A stretch of 64,000 nt of DNA from Microbispora sp. H13382 (GTDB taxonomy: Bacteria > Actinomycetota > Actinomycetes > Streptosporangiales > Streptosporangiaceae): contig NZ_JABBXA010000003.1 in the NCBI RefSeq assembly GCF_014161445.1, positions 186,001-250,000 of the forward strand, read 5' to 3'. Of the stretch, positions 1 through 8,615 are shown piece by piece (the stretch's first letter is position 1; every line of letters starts with the position of its first letter). The position numbers and the translations under genes are program-made. The notes beneath the pieces were generated by a model. That model did no database searches. It was not told where the DNA came from and saw only the letters and a program-made list of their open reading frames with translations.

Positions 1-1442
1 GCACCGACCTCGCGCTGGCGCTCGGCCTGCTGCACATCGCGATCGCCGACGGGTACGCCGACCTGGACTACCTGGCCGCCCGCACGACCGGCTTCGAGGC
101 GGTGCGCACCTCCGTGTCGGCCTGGTGGCCCGAGCGGGTGGAGCGCGTCACCGGCGTCCCGGTCGCCCGGATGCGCGAGGCCGTACGGATCCTCGGCGAG
201 GCGGAGCGCGCGATGGTGCTGACCGGGCGGGGCGCCGAGCAGCACGCCAAGGGCACCGACACGGTCACCGCGTTCGTCAACCTGGCGCTCACCCTCGGGC
301 TGCCGGGCCGTGCGGGCTCCGGCTACGGCTGCGTGACCGGCCAGGGCAACGGCCAGGGCGGCAGGGAGCACGGCCAGAAGGCCGACCAGCTCCCCGGCTA
401 CCGCAAGATCGACGACCCGGCGGCGCGGGCGCACGTCGCGGCCGTCTGGGGGATCGACCCCGCCGACCTGCCCGGCCCGGGCCGGTCGGCGTACGAGCTG
501 CTGGACGCGCTCGGCACCCCGGAGGGACCGAAGGCGCTGCTGCTGTTCGGCTCCAACCCCGTCGTCTCGGCGCCGCGTGCCGGGCACGTCACGCGGCGGC
601 TGGAGGCGCTGGACCTGCTCGTGGTCTCCGACTTCGTGCTGTCGGAGACCGCGGCCATGGCCGACGTCGTGCTGCCCACGACCCAGTGGGCCGAGGAGTC
701 GGGCACGATGACCAACCTGGAGGGCCGGGTCCTGCTGCGCCGCCAGGCCGCCGCGCCCCCGCCGGGCGCGCGCACCGACCTGGAGATCCTGCGGGGCCTC
801 GCCGAGCGGCTCGGCTGCGGCGAGAAGTTCCCCGCCGACCCCCGCACGGTCTTCGACGAGCTGCGCCGGGCCTCCGCCGGCGGCGTCGCCGACTACTCCG
901 GCATCACCTACGAGCGGATCGCGGCCGAGACCGGCGTGTTCTGGCCGTGTCCCGAGACGCGGGGGGAGCCCCACCCGGGAACCCCGCGGCCCTTCCTGGA
1001 CCGCTTCGCCACCCCGGACGGCCGGGCACGCATGGTGCCGGTGGACCACCGCCCGCCCGCCGAGGACGTGGACGAGGAGTTCCCGCTCTACCTGACGTCC
1101 GGGCGGGTGCTCGCCCACTACCAGTCGGGGGCGCAGACGCGCCGGATCCGCCCGCTCACGCAGGCGTCGCCCGAGGTGTTCGTGGAGCTGCACCCGGACC
1201 TCGCCGAGCGGCTGGGCGTCGCCCCCGGCGACCGTGTCCGGGTGCGCAGCCGCCGCGGCGCCGCCGAGGGCGTCGCCCGGGTGAACGCCTCGATCCGGCC
1301 GGACACGCTGTTCATGCCGTTCCACTGGGAGGGCGTCAACCTGCTCACCAACCCGGCGCTCGACCCCACGTCGCGGATGCCGGAGTTCAAGGTCTGCGCC
1401 GCCGCCCTCGAACGCTGCGAAGACGGGGAGCGTGTCGCATGA
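1..1442 (+). CDS. Assimilatory nitrate reductase catalytic subunit, C-terminal part (5' truncated by window edge)
   Basis: The reading frame is open from base 3 and gives about 479 residues of a molybdopterin oxidoreductase, so perhaps the N-terminal third, including the [4Fe-4S] binding end, lies outside the window. Visible parts are the molybdopterin body (LLLFGSNPVVSAPRAG, DVVLPTTQWAEESGTMTNLEGR) and the C-terminal dinucleotide-binding beta-barrel (LTSGRVLAHYQSGAQTRR, LFMPFHWEGVNLLTNPAL). The family reduces nitrate to nitrite in the cytoplasm using the bis-MGD cofactor. The assimilatory assignment rests on the following genes: an electron-transfer flavoprotein and NirBD. The stop codon overlaps the next start (ATGA at 1439), so translation is probably coupled. 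A different substrate for the oxidoreductase is unlikely in this operon. Confidence 0.9.
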   Translation, partial: TDLALALGLLHIAIADGYADLDYLAARTTGFEAVRTSVSAWWPERVERVTGVPVARMREAVRILGEAERAMVLTGRGAEQHAKGTDTVTAFVNLALTLGLPGRAGSGYGCVTGQGNGQGGREHGQKADQLPGYRKIDDPAARAHVAAVWGIDPADLPGPGRSAYELLDALGTPEGPKALLLFGSNPVVSAPRAGHVTRRLEALDLLVVSDFVLSETAAMADVVLPTTQWAEESGTMTNLEGRVLLRRQAAAPPPGARTDLEILRGLAERLGCGEKFPADPRTVFDELRRASAGGVADYSGITYERIAAETGVFWPCPETRGEPHPGTPRPFLDRFATPDGRARMVPVDHRPPAEDVDEEFPLYLTSGRVLAHYQSGAQTRRIRPLTQASPEVFVELHPDLAERLGVAPGDRVRVRSRRGAAEGVARVNASIRPDTLFMPFHWEGVNLLTNPALDPTSRMPEFKVCAAALERCEDGERVA

Positions 1443-2860
1443 GACTCGTCGTGGTGGGGAACGGGATGGCGGGCTCGCGCCTGGTCAACGAGGTCCGCGC
1501 CCGGGACAAGGACGTGAGGATCACGGTGTTCGGCGCCGAGGCCTGGCAGCCGTACAACCGGGTGCTGCTGTCGAACGTGGTGGCCGGCACGTCGAGCCCG
1601 GACCAGGTCCGGCTGCTCGACCCCCGCTGGTACGCCGAGCACGACGTGACCGCCCGTCTCGGCGTCGCGGTCACCGCGATCGACCGGGACTGCCAGACGG
1701 TGGTCGCCGCCGACGGGACACGTGAGCCGTACGACGTGCTCGTGCTCGCCACGGGCAGCGAGGCGTTCGTCCCGCCGATCCCCGGCGTGGAGCGGGCGAC
1801 GGCGTTCCGCACGCTGGACGACTGCGAGCGGATCAGGGAGGCCGCCGCGAGCGCGCGCGGCGCGGTCGTGGTCGGTGGCGGGCTGCTCGGCATCGAGGCG
1901 GCGCGCGGCCTGGCGGGGCGGGGCGTCCCGGTGACGCTGCTGCACCTGGCCGGCCACCTGATGGAGCGCCAGCTCGACGAGGAGGCCGGGCTCATCCTCC
2001 GCGAGACGCTCGGCGCGCTCGGTGTCGCCATCCGCACGGGCGTCACGGTGAGCGCGATCCACGAGCGGCACGTGGAGCTGGCCGGCGGGGAGCTCTCCGG
2101 CGGCGAGTCGATCGACGCCGACCTGGTCGTGCTCGCCTGCGGCGTACGGCCGGTCGTCGGGCTCGCCCGCGACGCCGGGCTGGAGGTCGGGCGCGGCGTG
2201 GTCGTGGACGACGAGCTGCGCACCGACGACCCGTCGATCTTCGCGATCGGGGAGTGCGCCCAGCACGCGGGTCGCGTCTACGGACTGGTCGCCCCCGGCT
2301 GGGAGCAGGCGTCGGTCGTGGCCGACCTCGTCACCGGCGCCGACAAGGGCGCGCGCTACCGCGGCTCGCGGCTGGTCACCCGGCTGAAGGCCAAGAGCGT
2401 GGAGCTCGCGGCCATGGGGGAGACCCAGCTGACCGAGGACGAGGCGGAGATCGTCCGCTTCTCCCACCGGCACAAGGGCACCTACCGCAAGCTCGTCATC
2501 CGCGACGGACGGCTGGTCGGCGCGATCCTGCTGGGCGAGACCTCCGCCGTGGGCACGCTGACCCAGCTGTTCGACCGGGGCGGGCCCCTGCCCGGCGACC
2601 GTACCGGGCTGCTGTTCCCCGACCTCGGCCTCGGCGGCGCGGCCGTGGCCGACAGCCCCACCCGGATGCCGGACTCGGCCCGGGTCTGCCAGTGCAACAA
2701 CGTGACGAAAGGCCAGATCAGGGCGTGCTGGGAGTCCGGCGCGCGGGACGTGGAGGCCGTGGCCGCCGCGACGCGGGCCACCACCGGGTGCGGCGGCTGC
2801 CGCGACGCGGTGGAGGGCATCGTCGGCTGGCTGTGTGAGCAGGAGGGCGTAAGCGCATGA
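1439..2860 (+). CDS. FAD-dependent electron-transfer subunit of nitrate reductase (NasB/NirB N-half-like, with BFD [2Fe-2S] domain)
   Basis: A 473-residue protein. It has an N-terminal FAD-binding dinucleotide fold (VVVGNGMAGSRLVNE), a second NAD(P)H fold (VVVGGGLLGIEAARGLA, around residue 145), the typical ATG and IGECA signatures, and a C-terminal bacterioferritin-associated-ferredoxin-like [2Fe-2S] domain with cysteines CQCNNVTKGQ and TTGCGGC. It resembles the front half of NirB but lacks the siroheme half, as in Bacillus-type NasB, which passes electrons from NAD(P)H to the nitrate reductase. It overlaps both neighbours by four bases, so it belongs to one translationally coupled operon. 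Its similarity to the N-terminal half of the next gene, with the same MRLVVVG start, suggests an old duplication. Confidence 0.88.
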   Translation: MRLVVVGNGMAGSRLVNEVRARDKDVRITVFGAEAWQPYNRVLLSNVVAGTSSPDQVRLLDPRWYAEHDVTARLGVAVTAIDRDCQTVVAADGTREPYDVLVLATGSEAFVPPIPGVERATAFRTLDDCERIREAAASARGAVVVGGGLLGIEAARGLAGRGVPVTLLHLAGHLMERQLDEEAGLILRETLGALGVAIRTGVTVSAIHERHVELAGGELSGGESIDADLVVLACGVRPVVGLARDAGLEVGRGVVVDDELRTDDPSIFAIGECAQHAGRVYGLVAPGWEQASVVADLVTGADKGARYRGSRLVTRLKAKSVELAAMGETQLTEDEAEIVRFSHRHKGTYRKLVIRDGRLVGAILLGETSAVGTLTQLFDRGGPLPGDRTGLLFPDLGLGGAAVADSPTRMPDSARVCQCNNVTKGQIRACWESGARDVEAVAAATRATTGCGGCRDAVEGIVGWLCEQEGVSA

Positions 2861-5307
2861 GACTCGTCGTAGTGGGACACGGCCCGGCGGCACACCGCCT
2901 GATCGAGACGCTGGCCGACCGCGGCTTCGACGGGACGGTCACCGTGTTCGGGGAGGAGCCCCGTCCGGCGTACGACCGGGTGGCGCTCACCTCCTACCTC
3001 AGCGGCAGGAGCGTCGAGGACCTCACCTATCCGGTGCCGGACGGCGTCACGGTCAGGACCGGCGTCCGCGTCACCGCGATCGACCGCGCGAACCGCGTCG
3101 TCACCACCGACGCCGGCGACAGCGAGCCGTACGACGTGCTGGTGCTGGCCACCGGGTCGGCGCCGTTCGTGCCGCCCGTGCCGGGCGGGGATCTGCCGGG
3201 CTGCTTCGTGTACCGGACGATCGACGACCTGGACGCCATCAGGGAGGCGTCGCGGGACGCCCGCGCGGGCGTGGTCATCGGCGGCGGGCTGCTCGGGCTG
3301 GAGGCGGCCGACGCGCTGCGCGGGCTCGGGCTCGACACGCACATCGTCGAGATGAGCGGCTGGCTGATGCCCCGCCAGGTGGACGAGGGCGGCGGCTCGG
3401 TGCTGCGCGGCCACATCGAAGGGCTCGGGCTCACGATCCACACGGGCGCGGGCGTGCGCTCGATCGAGGCGGGCCCGGACGGCCGGGTCGCGTCGCTGGT
3501 GAAGCCCGGCGGCGAGGCGATCGACACGCAGGTCGTCGTCTTCTCCGCCGGCATCCGGCCGCGCGACGAGCTCGCCCGCGCCTGCGGCCTGGAGGTCGGC
3601 GAGCGCGGCGGCGTCGTGGTCGACGCGGGCATGCGCACCTCCGACGAGCACGTCTACGCCATCGGCGAGTGCGCCCTGGCCGGCGGCGTGGTCTACGGCC
3701 TCGTCGGGCCCTGCAACACCCAGGCGGAGGTGGCCGCCGAGCGCATCATGAGCGGGTCGGCCGCCTTCACCGGCGCCGACATGTCCACCAAGCTCAAGCT
3801 GCTCGGCGTGGAGGTCGCCCAGTTCGGGGCCATGTCGGGCGCGCTCGACGTCACCTACATGGACCCCGTGGGCGGCGTCTACAAGCGGCTGTTCATCAGC
3901 GACGACGCCAAGACCCTGCTCGGCGGCATCTGCGTCGGCGACGCCGGGCCGTACAACGCGCTGCGACCGTTCGTCGGCAAGCCGCTGCCCGGCGCGCCGA
4001 GCGACCTGCTGTTCGCCGGTGCGGGCAAGGCGTCGGTCGACCTGCCCGACGATGCGCAGGTCTGCTCCTGCAACAACGTGACGAAGGGGAGGATCTGCGC
4101 GGCCATCGCCGACAAGGGCCTGACCGACGTACAGGGGATCAAGGACTGCACCCGGGCCGGCACCACCTGCGGCAGTTGCGTGCCGATGCTCAAGCAGATC
4201 CTGGTGAAGTCGGGCGTCGACGTCGGCAAGGCGCTGTGCGAGCACTTCCCGCACAGCAGGGCCGAGCTGTTCGACATCGTCAACGTCCGCGGCATCACCA
4301 CGTTCTCCCAGCTCATCGCCGAGCACGGCACCGGCCGCGGCTGCGACATCTGCAAGCCGGTGGTCGCCTCGATCCTCGCCTCCCTCGGCCGCGGCCACAT
4401 CCTCGACGGCGAGCAGGCCGCGCTTCAGGACACCAACGACCAGTTCCTGGCCAACATCCAGAAGAACGGCACCTACTCGGTCGTCCCGCGCATCCCGGGC
4501 GGCGAGATCACTCCCGACAAGCTCATCGTGATCGGCGAGGTGGCCCGCGACTTCGGGCTCTACACCAAGATCACCGGCGCGCAGCGCATCGACCTGCTCG
4601 GGGCCCGGGTCGAGCAGCTGCCCGCCATCTGGCGCCGGCTCGTCGACGCCGGCTTCGAGTCCGGGCACGCGTACGGCAAGGCCCTGCGGACGGTGAAGTC
4701 CTGCGTCGGGTCCACCTGGTGCCGGTACGGCGTGCAGGACTCGGTCGGCCTGGCCATCGCCCTGGAGCTGCGCTACCGGGGGCTGCGCTCGCCGCACAAG
4801 CTGAAGTCGGCCGTCTCCGGCTGCGCCCGCGAATGCGCCGAGGCCCGGTCGAAGGACTTCGGCATCATCGCCACCGAGCAGGGCTGGAACCTGTACGTGG
4901 GCGGCAACGGCGGCTTCAAGCCCCGCCACGCCGACCTGCTCGCGTCGGACCTGTCCACCGACGACCTGGTCAGGACCATCGACCGGTTCCTGATGTTCTA
5001 CATCCGCACCGCCGACCGGCTGCAGCGGACCGCCGCCTGGCTGGAGAACCTGGACGGCGGGCTCGACTACCTCCGTGAGGTGGTCATGGAGGACTCGCTC
5101 GGCATCTGCGCGGAACTCGACGCGCAGATGGAGCGGCACGTGTCCACGTACGTCGACGAATGGCGCGCCACCATCGAGGACCCCGACAAGCTGCGCCGCT
5201 TCGTCAGCTTCGTGAACGCCCCCGGCGTTCCCGACCCCTCGATCTCCTTCGAGACCGAGCGCGACCAGATCAAGCCGGTGCTGATTCCCCTGGAGGTGAC
5301 CCGCTGA
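2857..5307 (+). CDS. nirB: NAD(P)H nitrite reductase, large subunit
   Basis: An 816-residue protein of full family length that reduces nitrite to ammonium in the cytoplasm. Domain order: FAD fold (VVVGHGPAAHRLIE), NAD(P)H fold (VVIGGGLLGLEAADALRG), BFD-type [2Fe-2S] domain (CSCNNVTKGRIC ... TTCGSCVP, about residues 405-445), a second cysteine-containing linker (GRGCDICKP), then the ferredoxin-like half domain and the siroheme/[4Fe-4S] module. The cluster cysteines are visible as SCVGSTWCRYG and SGCARECAEARSKDFG. The ATGA overlap upstream and the TGATGA overlap with nirD downstream show tight operon structure. Regulation by nitrogen status is likely but no binding site is visible because the operon start is outside the window. 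Confidence 0.96.
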   Translation: MRLVVVGHGPAAHRLIETLADRGFDGTVTVFGEEPRPAYDRVALTSYLSGRSVEDLTYPVPDGVTVRTGVRVTAIDRANRVVTTDAGDSEPYDVLVLATGSAPFVPPVPGGDLPGCFVYRTIDDLDAIREASRDARAGVVIGGGLLGLEAADALRGLGLDTHIVEMSGWLMPRQVDEGGGSVLRGHIEGLGLTIHTGAGVRSIEAGPDGRVASLVKPGGEAIDTQVVVFSAGIRPRDELARACGLEVGERGGVVVDAGMRTSDEHVYAIGECALAGGVVYGLVGPCNTQAEVAAERIMSGSAAFTGADMSTKLKLLGVEVAQFGAMSGALDVTYMDPVGGVYKRLFISDDAKTLLGGICVGDAGPYNALRPFVGKPLPGAPSDLLFAGAGKASVDLPDDAQVCSCNNVTKGRICAAIADKGLTDVQGIKDCTRAGTTCGSCVPMLKQILVKSGVDVGKALCEHFPHSRAELFDIVNVRGITTFSQLIAEHGTGRGCDICKPVVASILASLGRGHILDGEQAALQDTNDQFLANIQKNGTYSVVPRIPGGEITPDKLIVIGEVARDFGLYTKITGAQRIDLLGARVEQLPAIWRRLVDAGFESGHAYGKALRTVKSCVGSTWCRYGVQDSVGLAIALELRYRGLRSPHKLKSAVSGCARECAEARSKDFGIIATEQGWNLYVGGNGGFKPRHADLLASDLSTDDLVRTIDRFLMFYIRTADRLQRTAAWLENLDGGLDYLREVVMEDSLGICAELDAQMERHVSTYVDEWRATIEDPDKLRRFVSFVNAPGVPDPSISFETERDQIKPVLIPLEVTR

Positions 5308-5663
5308 TGACCGTCCTCGACGTGACCCCGGCCCTTGCCGGCCACTGGACCCCGGTCTGCACCTACACCGACCTGCTGCCCGAGCGGGGCGCGGCGGTGC
5401 TCGTCGGCGACCGGCAGGTGGCCGTCTTCCGCGCCTTCGACGGCGCCCTGTACGCCCTGGGCAACCTCGACCCGTTCAGCGGGGCGCAGGTGATGTCCCG
5501 GGGCATCGTCGGCACCAGGAACGGCGAGCCGACCGTGGCCTCGCCGATGCACAAGCAGGTGTTCTCGCTGGTCACCGGCGCGTGCGTGGACGACCCCGGC
5601 GTCGCCGTACCGACCTATCCCATCCGAGTGACGGACGGAACCGTGGAGGTGAGCGTGGTATGA
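5307..5663 (+). CDS. nirD: Nitrite reductase small subunit NirD (Rieske-like fold)
   Basis: A 118-residue protein with the Rieske-type ferredoxin fold of NirD, which partners NirB. Characteristic segments are GAAVLVGDRQVAVFRAFDG, YALGNLDPFSGAQVMSRG and SPMHKQVFSLVTGAC. The cluster-binding Cys-His pairs of true Rieske proteins are absent, as expected for NirD. The ATG at 5307 overlaps the nirB stop; this start is preferred over upstream in-frame codons because the family begins just before the TPVCTYTDLLPERG segment. The stop overlaps the next gene. Confidence 0.95.
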   Translation: MTVLDVTPALAGHWTPVCTYTDLLPERGAAVLVGDRQVAVFRAFDGALYALGNLDPFSGAQVMSRGIVGTRNGEPTVASPMHKQVFSLVTGACVDDPGVAVPTYPIRVTDGTVEVSVV

Positions 5664-6823
5664 CCGCGCTGCTGGAGGAGGTCCCGATGACCCTTGAGAC
5701 CGCGCCCGACGCCCTGGCCGGGTTCACGATCGGGGTGACGGCGACCCGCCGCAGCGAGGAGCTGGCCGCGCTCCTCGAGCGGCGGGGCGCCCGGGTCGTG
5801 CGGGCGCCCGCGATCCGCATCGTGCCGCTCGCGGAGGACGCCGGGCTGCTCGCCGCGACCCGGGCGTGCCTGGAGGCGCCCGTCGACGACGTGGTCATCA
5901 CCACGGGCGTCGGCTTCCGGGGGTGGATGGCGGCGGCCGAGGGCTGGGGCCTGTCCGCCGACCTCAACGCCCACCTCGGGAACGCGCGGCTGCTCGCACG
6001 CGGCCCAAAGGCGCGGGGGGCAGTGCGGGCCGCCGGCCTGGTGGACTTCTGGACCCCGGCCACCGAGTCGTGCGAGGAGGTCAAGGAGTACCTGCTCGCC
6101 CAGGACCTGCACGGCCGCCGCATCGCGGTGCAGCTGCACGGCGAGCCGCTGGACGGCTTCGTCGCGTCGCTGCGGGCGGCGGGCGCCGAGGTGATCGAGG
6201 TGCCGGTCTACCGGTGGCTGCCCTACCGCGACACCTCGCCGCTGCGCCGCCTGATCAGCCAGGTGATCACCGGCTCGGTGGACGCGGTGGCCTTCACCAG
6301 CGCTCCCGCGGTGCTCGCGATGCTGGGCGCCGCCCGCGCCGACGGGTTGGAGGAGGCCCTGCTGGCGGCGTTCGACGCCCGCGTGGTGGCCGCCTGCGTC
6401 GGCCCGGTCACGGCCGGGCCGCTGACCCAGCGGGGCGTGCGGGCCGTCCAGCCCGACCGGGCCCGCCTCGGCGCGCTCGCCCGGACTCTCGCCCGCCACC
6501 TGCCGGAAAGCGGCGTCACGCGGCTCGTCGCGGGCGGACACGACCTGGAGATCCGCGGCCACGCGGTGGTGGTCGACGGTGAGCTCAAGCCGCTGCCGCC
6601 CGCCCCGATGGCCGTGCTCAAGCGGCTCGCCGAGCGCCCCGGGCACGTCGTGAACCGGGCCGACCTGCGGGTCGTGCTGCCCGGCGGCCCCTCACGCGAC
6701 TCGGCCGAGCACGCGGTCGAGATGGCCATCACCCGCCTGCGCCGGGCGCTCGGCCCCGCGGGCATCGTCGAGACCGTCGTCAAGCGCGGCTACCGCCTCG
6801 CCTGCGGCCGGGACGAGCGGTGA
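5660..6823 (+). CDS. nnaR: Uroporphyrinogen-III synthase fused to winged-helix DNA-binding domain (NnaR-like regulator)
   Basis: A protein of up to 387 residues with two parts. Residues about 15-275 form a HemD-like domain (GFTIGVTATRRSEELAALLERRGA, VDAVAFTSAPAVLAML, CVGPVTAGPLTQRGVRAV). Residues about 295-385 form an OmpR-type winged helix (PMAVLKRLAERPGHVVNRADL, AEHAVEMAITRLRRALG, VETVVKRGYRL). In actinomycetes this architecture is known as the nitrate/nitrite assimilation regulator NnaR, so it may act as a transcription factor, a siroheme-pathway enzyme, or both. Two starts compete: ATG 5660, overlapping the nirD stop, and ATG 5687, which has a stronger Shine-Dalgarno (GGAGGAGG at 5674-5681). 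The choice changes only nine N-terminal residues. Confidence 0.88.
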   Translation: MTALLEEVPMTLETAPDALAGFTIGVTATRRSEELAALLERRGARVVRAPAIRIVPLAEDAGLLAATRACLEAPVDDVVITTGVGFRGWMAAAEGWGLSADLNAHLGNARLLARGPKARGAVRAAGLVDFWTPATESCEEVKEYLLAQDLHGRRIAVQLHGEPLDGFVASLRAAGAEVIEVPVYRWLPYRDTSPLRRLISQVITGSVDAVAFTSAPAVLAMLGAARADGLEEALLAAFDARVVAACVGPVTAGPLTQRGVRAVQPDRARLGALARTLARHLPESGVTRLVAGGHDLEIRGHAVVVDGELKPLPPAPMAVLKRLAERPGHVVNRADLRVVLPGGPSRDSAEHAVEMAITRLRRALGPAGIVETVVKRGYRLACGRDER

Positions 6824-7575
6824 CCCCGACCCTGGTGATGGCGGCGCACGGCGCCCGCAGCGGCCACTGGGAGTCGGTCATGGACTCCCTGGCGGCCCGG
6901 GTGCGCCGGGCCAGGCCCGCCGCACGGGTCGAACTCGGGTTCCTGGAGATCAGCGCGCCGCTGCTGGCCGACGTGCTGTCGCGGGTGCCGGGACCGGTCG
7001 TGGTGGTCCCCATGCTGCTCGCCGGGGGGTACCACGCGCACATCGACCTGCCTGCCGTCGTCGCCCGCACCCGGCCCGACGCGGTCGTCGCCGGGCAGCT
7101 CGGGCCGCACCGGCTGCTGACCTCGGTGCTGGCACGGCGCCTGGCCGCGGCGGGCCTGCGGCCCTGTGACACTGGGGGCCTGCGGCCCTGTGACACCGTG
7201 ATCCTGGGCGCGGCCGGCTCGTCCGACCCCGCCGCGCTGGACGACGTCCGCGCCGCCGCCCGGCTGCTGTCCGTACGGCTCTCGCGTCCCGTCGCCGCCG
7301 CGTTCGCCTCGGCCGGGACGCCCACGGTCGCCGAGGCGCTGGAGCGCGCCAGGGCCGGCCTCGCTCCGCGCGTCGCCGTCGCCTCCTACCTGCTCGCGCC
7401 CGGCTTCTTCCACGACCGGCTGCTGACGAGCGGCGCGGACCTGGTCAGCGCACCCCTCGGCGTGGACGACGACCTGGCCGCCCTCGTCTGGACCCGCTTC
7501 GACGAGGCCCTCGCCCGGCCCGGCACTGCCGTTCCGCCCGCCCCCGCGTCGCACGCCGCCGGCACGCGTCGCTGA
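6820..7575 (+). CDS. Sirohydrochlorin chelatase (CbiX/SirB family)
   Basis: A 251-residue protein starting at GTG 6820, which overlaps the preceding stop (GTGA). The N-terminal AAHGARSGHWESVM segment carries the metal-binding histidine typical of CbiX/SirB. The second half repeats the fold (GAAGSSDPAALDDVRAAARLL, ASYLLAPGFFHDRLLTSGA). The family inserts Fe2+ (or Co2+) into sirohydrochlorin. Behind nirBD, iron insertion to make siroheme for nitrite reductase is the natural role. Oddity: an eight-residue in-frame duplication (LRPCDTGG then LRPCDTVI) is encoded by a 24-bp-period DNA repeat at 7152-7196, in the linker between the two halves. Confidence in the family is high; metal specificity is inferred from context. 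Confidence 0.88.
   Translation: MTPTLVMAAHGARSGHWESVMDSLAARVRRARPAARVELGFLEISAPLLADVLSRVPGPVVVVPMLLAGGYHAHIDLPAVVARTRPDAVVAGQLGPHRLLTSVLARRLAAAGLRPCDTGGLRPCDTVILGAAGSSDPAALDDVRAAARLLSVRLSRPVAAAFASAGTPTVAEALERARAGLAPRVAVASYLLAPGFFHDRLLTSGADLVSAPLGVDDDLAALVWTRFDEALARPGTAVPPAPASHAAGTRR
7152..7196 (+). repeat. 24-bp-period direct repeat inside the chelatase gene
   Basis: The 21 bases at 7152-7172 (GGGCCTGCGGCCC then TGTGACAC) are repeated exactly at 7176-7196. The period is 24 bp, so the frame is kept and eight residues are duplicated. This looks like a recent slippage or duplication event. Confidence 0.85.
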
Positions 7576-7628
7576 GCGGGCTCCGGCCGAGCCTTCCGTA
7601 CGCCGGCTGCGCCGAGGGCGAGAGCCGG

Positions 7629-7958
7629 TCAGGCGGCGTGGTCGCGGAGGTACTGGGCGAAGGCCTCCCTGGCCAGTTGAGACACGGTCTTGCCCTCCCG
7701 TTCGGCCAGTGCCCTGGCGGCCGCCTTCTCCTCCGGACTCAGGCGGAACGTCACCTGCGGCGATCGCCTGCCCGGTGCCGTGAGAGAGGGACGGCCCACC
7801 GTCCGCCGGACGTGCTCCACCGCGGCCTCGACATAGGCCTCGTCGATCCGGTTCCCCCGCCTGTCGTAGAGCTCCTCCGCGCCCAGGTCGACGTCCGCCT
7901 CGTCATCCGCGGTGAGCTCGACGTCCTCCGGCGGCCAGGGCCCGGTGTACTCGGTCAT
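7629..7958 (-). CDS. Ribbon-helix-helix antitoxin-like protein
   Basis: A 109-residue protein. The C-terminal part (PQVTFRLSPEEKAAARALAE, then REGKTVSQLAREAFAQYL) has the beta-strand plus two-helix pattern of ribbon-helix-helix DNA-binding antitoxins. The N-terminal part is acidic (ELTADDEADVDLGAEELYD). The start ATG at 7958 has an AGGAGGAAC ribosome site immediately upstream on the minus strand and overlaps the last codon of the preceding toxin-like frame (ATGA), the classic layout of a coupled toxin-antitoxin pair. An upstream in-frame start at 8075 would run through the toxin gene and is rejected. It probably represses its own promoter. Because the toxin frame is broken, the protein may now be an orphan antitoxin. 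Confidence 0.72.
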   Translation of the reverse strand: MTEYTGPWPPEDVELTADDEADVDLGAEELYDRRGNRIDEAYVEAAVEHVRRTVGRPSLTAPGRRSPQVTFRLSPEEKAAARALAEREGKTVSQLAREAFAQYLRDHAA

Positions 7959-8205
7959 GGCTCGTTCCTCCTGAGCGCGGTCGGCATCACGTGGATCACC
8001 AGTAGGTATTTCTCGGTCAGCACGGCGATCACCTCGAGCTCCAGCCCGCGATCGTCCACGCCGACCCAGTGCCACTGCTCGTCCAGACCAGGCCCTGGCG
8101 GTGGCACTACCGGCGGATGACGGCCAGTGCCCGCGCTGTCCCGATGCGATGCTTCCGCGCTGACTGCGTGAACCTGATTCTACGCACGACCAGGAATTGT
8201 GCCAT
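7955..8205 (-). pseudogene. Small toxin-like gene (BrnT/RelE-like) broken by a one-base frameshift
   Basis: The first frame from ATG 8205 encodes MAQFLVVRRIRFTQSARKHR followed by IGTARALAVIRR and then hits a TAG at 8109-8107. The adjacent frame continues without interruption: VVPPPGPGLDEQWHWVGVDD, RGLELEVIAVLTEKYLL, VIHVMPTALRRNEP, ending in a TGA that overlaps the antitoxin ATG. Adding a single G at the GG near 8110-8111 (cgc cgG Gta gtg) would join both halves into an 80-odd-residue protein of a kind I recognise as a small actinobacterial toxin paired with RHH antitoxins. It is therefore either a decayed toxin, a programmed shift, or a sequencing error. The family name is tentative; the two-frame structure is directly visible. 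Confidence 0.6.
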
Positions 8206-8615
8206 GCACAACTGGTGATCGTTCACGGAACGTGGTGTTCTCGTTGCCGACGGTTCGCGACTCGGCCTGATCGCCGACGCGGCGACGGGTCGGTAGTCGT
8301 GCACCGGCCCGAGGAAATGGGCCTGCCCTTGCGGCTTTCGTGTCAGGGATCCTCGTTACCGTTTCGAATGCGCCGCACATCGCCGGCGGATCCGGGTCGT
8401 GACCTCGCCGAGGCCGGGTTGTAGGTCGTAGTCGTAGGGGTTGACCTGCATGTTCCGGTTCCCTCAGGCTTACCGATAACCGAGGAAAAAGGGTCCGTAA
8501 TTCAGTGTCCCGGGAATGGTCGCGGAGAAGTCCGGGCCATGTGGCGGGTCCGCCATTCGTGAATCCGGGTTTTCAGCCAGATGGTTCATTCGCCGAGAAA
8601 TGCGAGGAGGCGAAG
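8206..8615. other. Non-coding interval between toxin-antitoxin remnant and biosynthetic operon
   Basis: About 410 bases with lower G+C than the surroundings. It should hold the divergent promoters of the toxin-antitoxin pair and of the operon beginning at 8616. I could not place a convincing -35/-10 pair. A 31-codon minus-strand frame (8356-8451) is listed separately with low confidence. Confidence 0.5.
8356..8451 (-). CDS. Possible 31-residue small protein, unknown
   Basis: A short frame starting ATG at 8451 with a GAGGG element about nine bases upstream and ending TAA. The product begins MQVNPYDYDLQPGLGEVTTR and ends IRRRCAAHSKR. I do not recognise it. It could be a genuine small protein, a leader peptide, or the residue of a larger decayed gene; chance occurrence is quite possible at this length. 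Confidence 0.15.
   Translation of the reverse strand: MQVNPYDYDLQPGLGEVTTRIRRRCAAHSKR

Noticed and set aside
2482-5139. 885-codon minus-strand frame opposite nirB
   Set aside because: Antisense shadow; nirB cysteine motifs and operon overlaps prove the plus strand.
8505-8615. Upstream GTG (8505) as start of the acetyltransferase frame
   Set aside because: The extra 37 residues are not conserved-looking, and a strong GAGGAGG lies just before ATG 8616.
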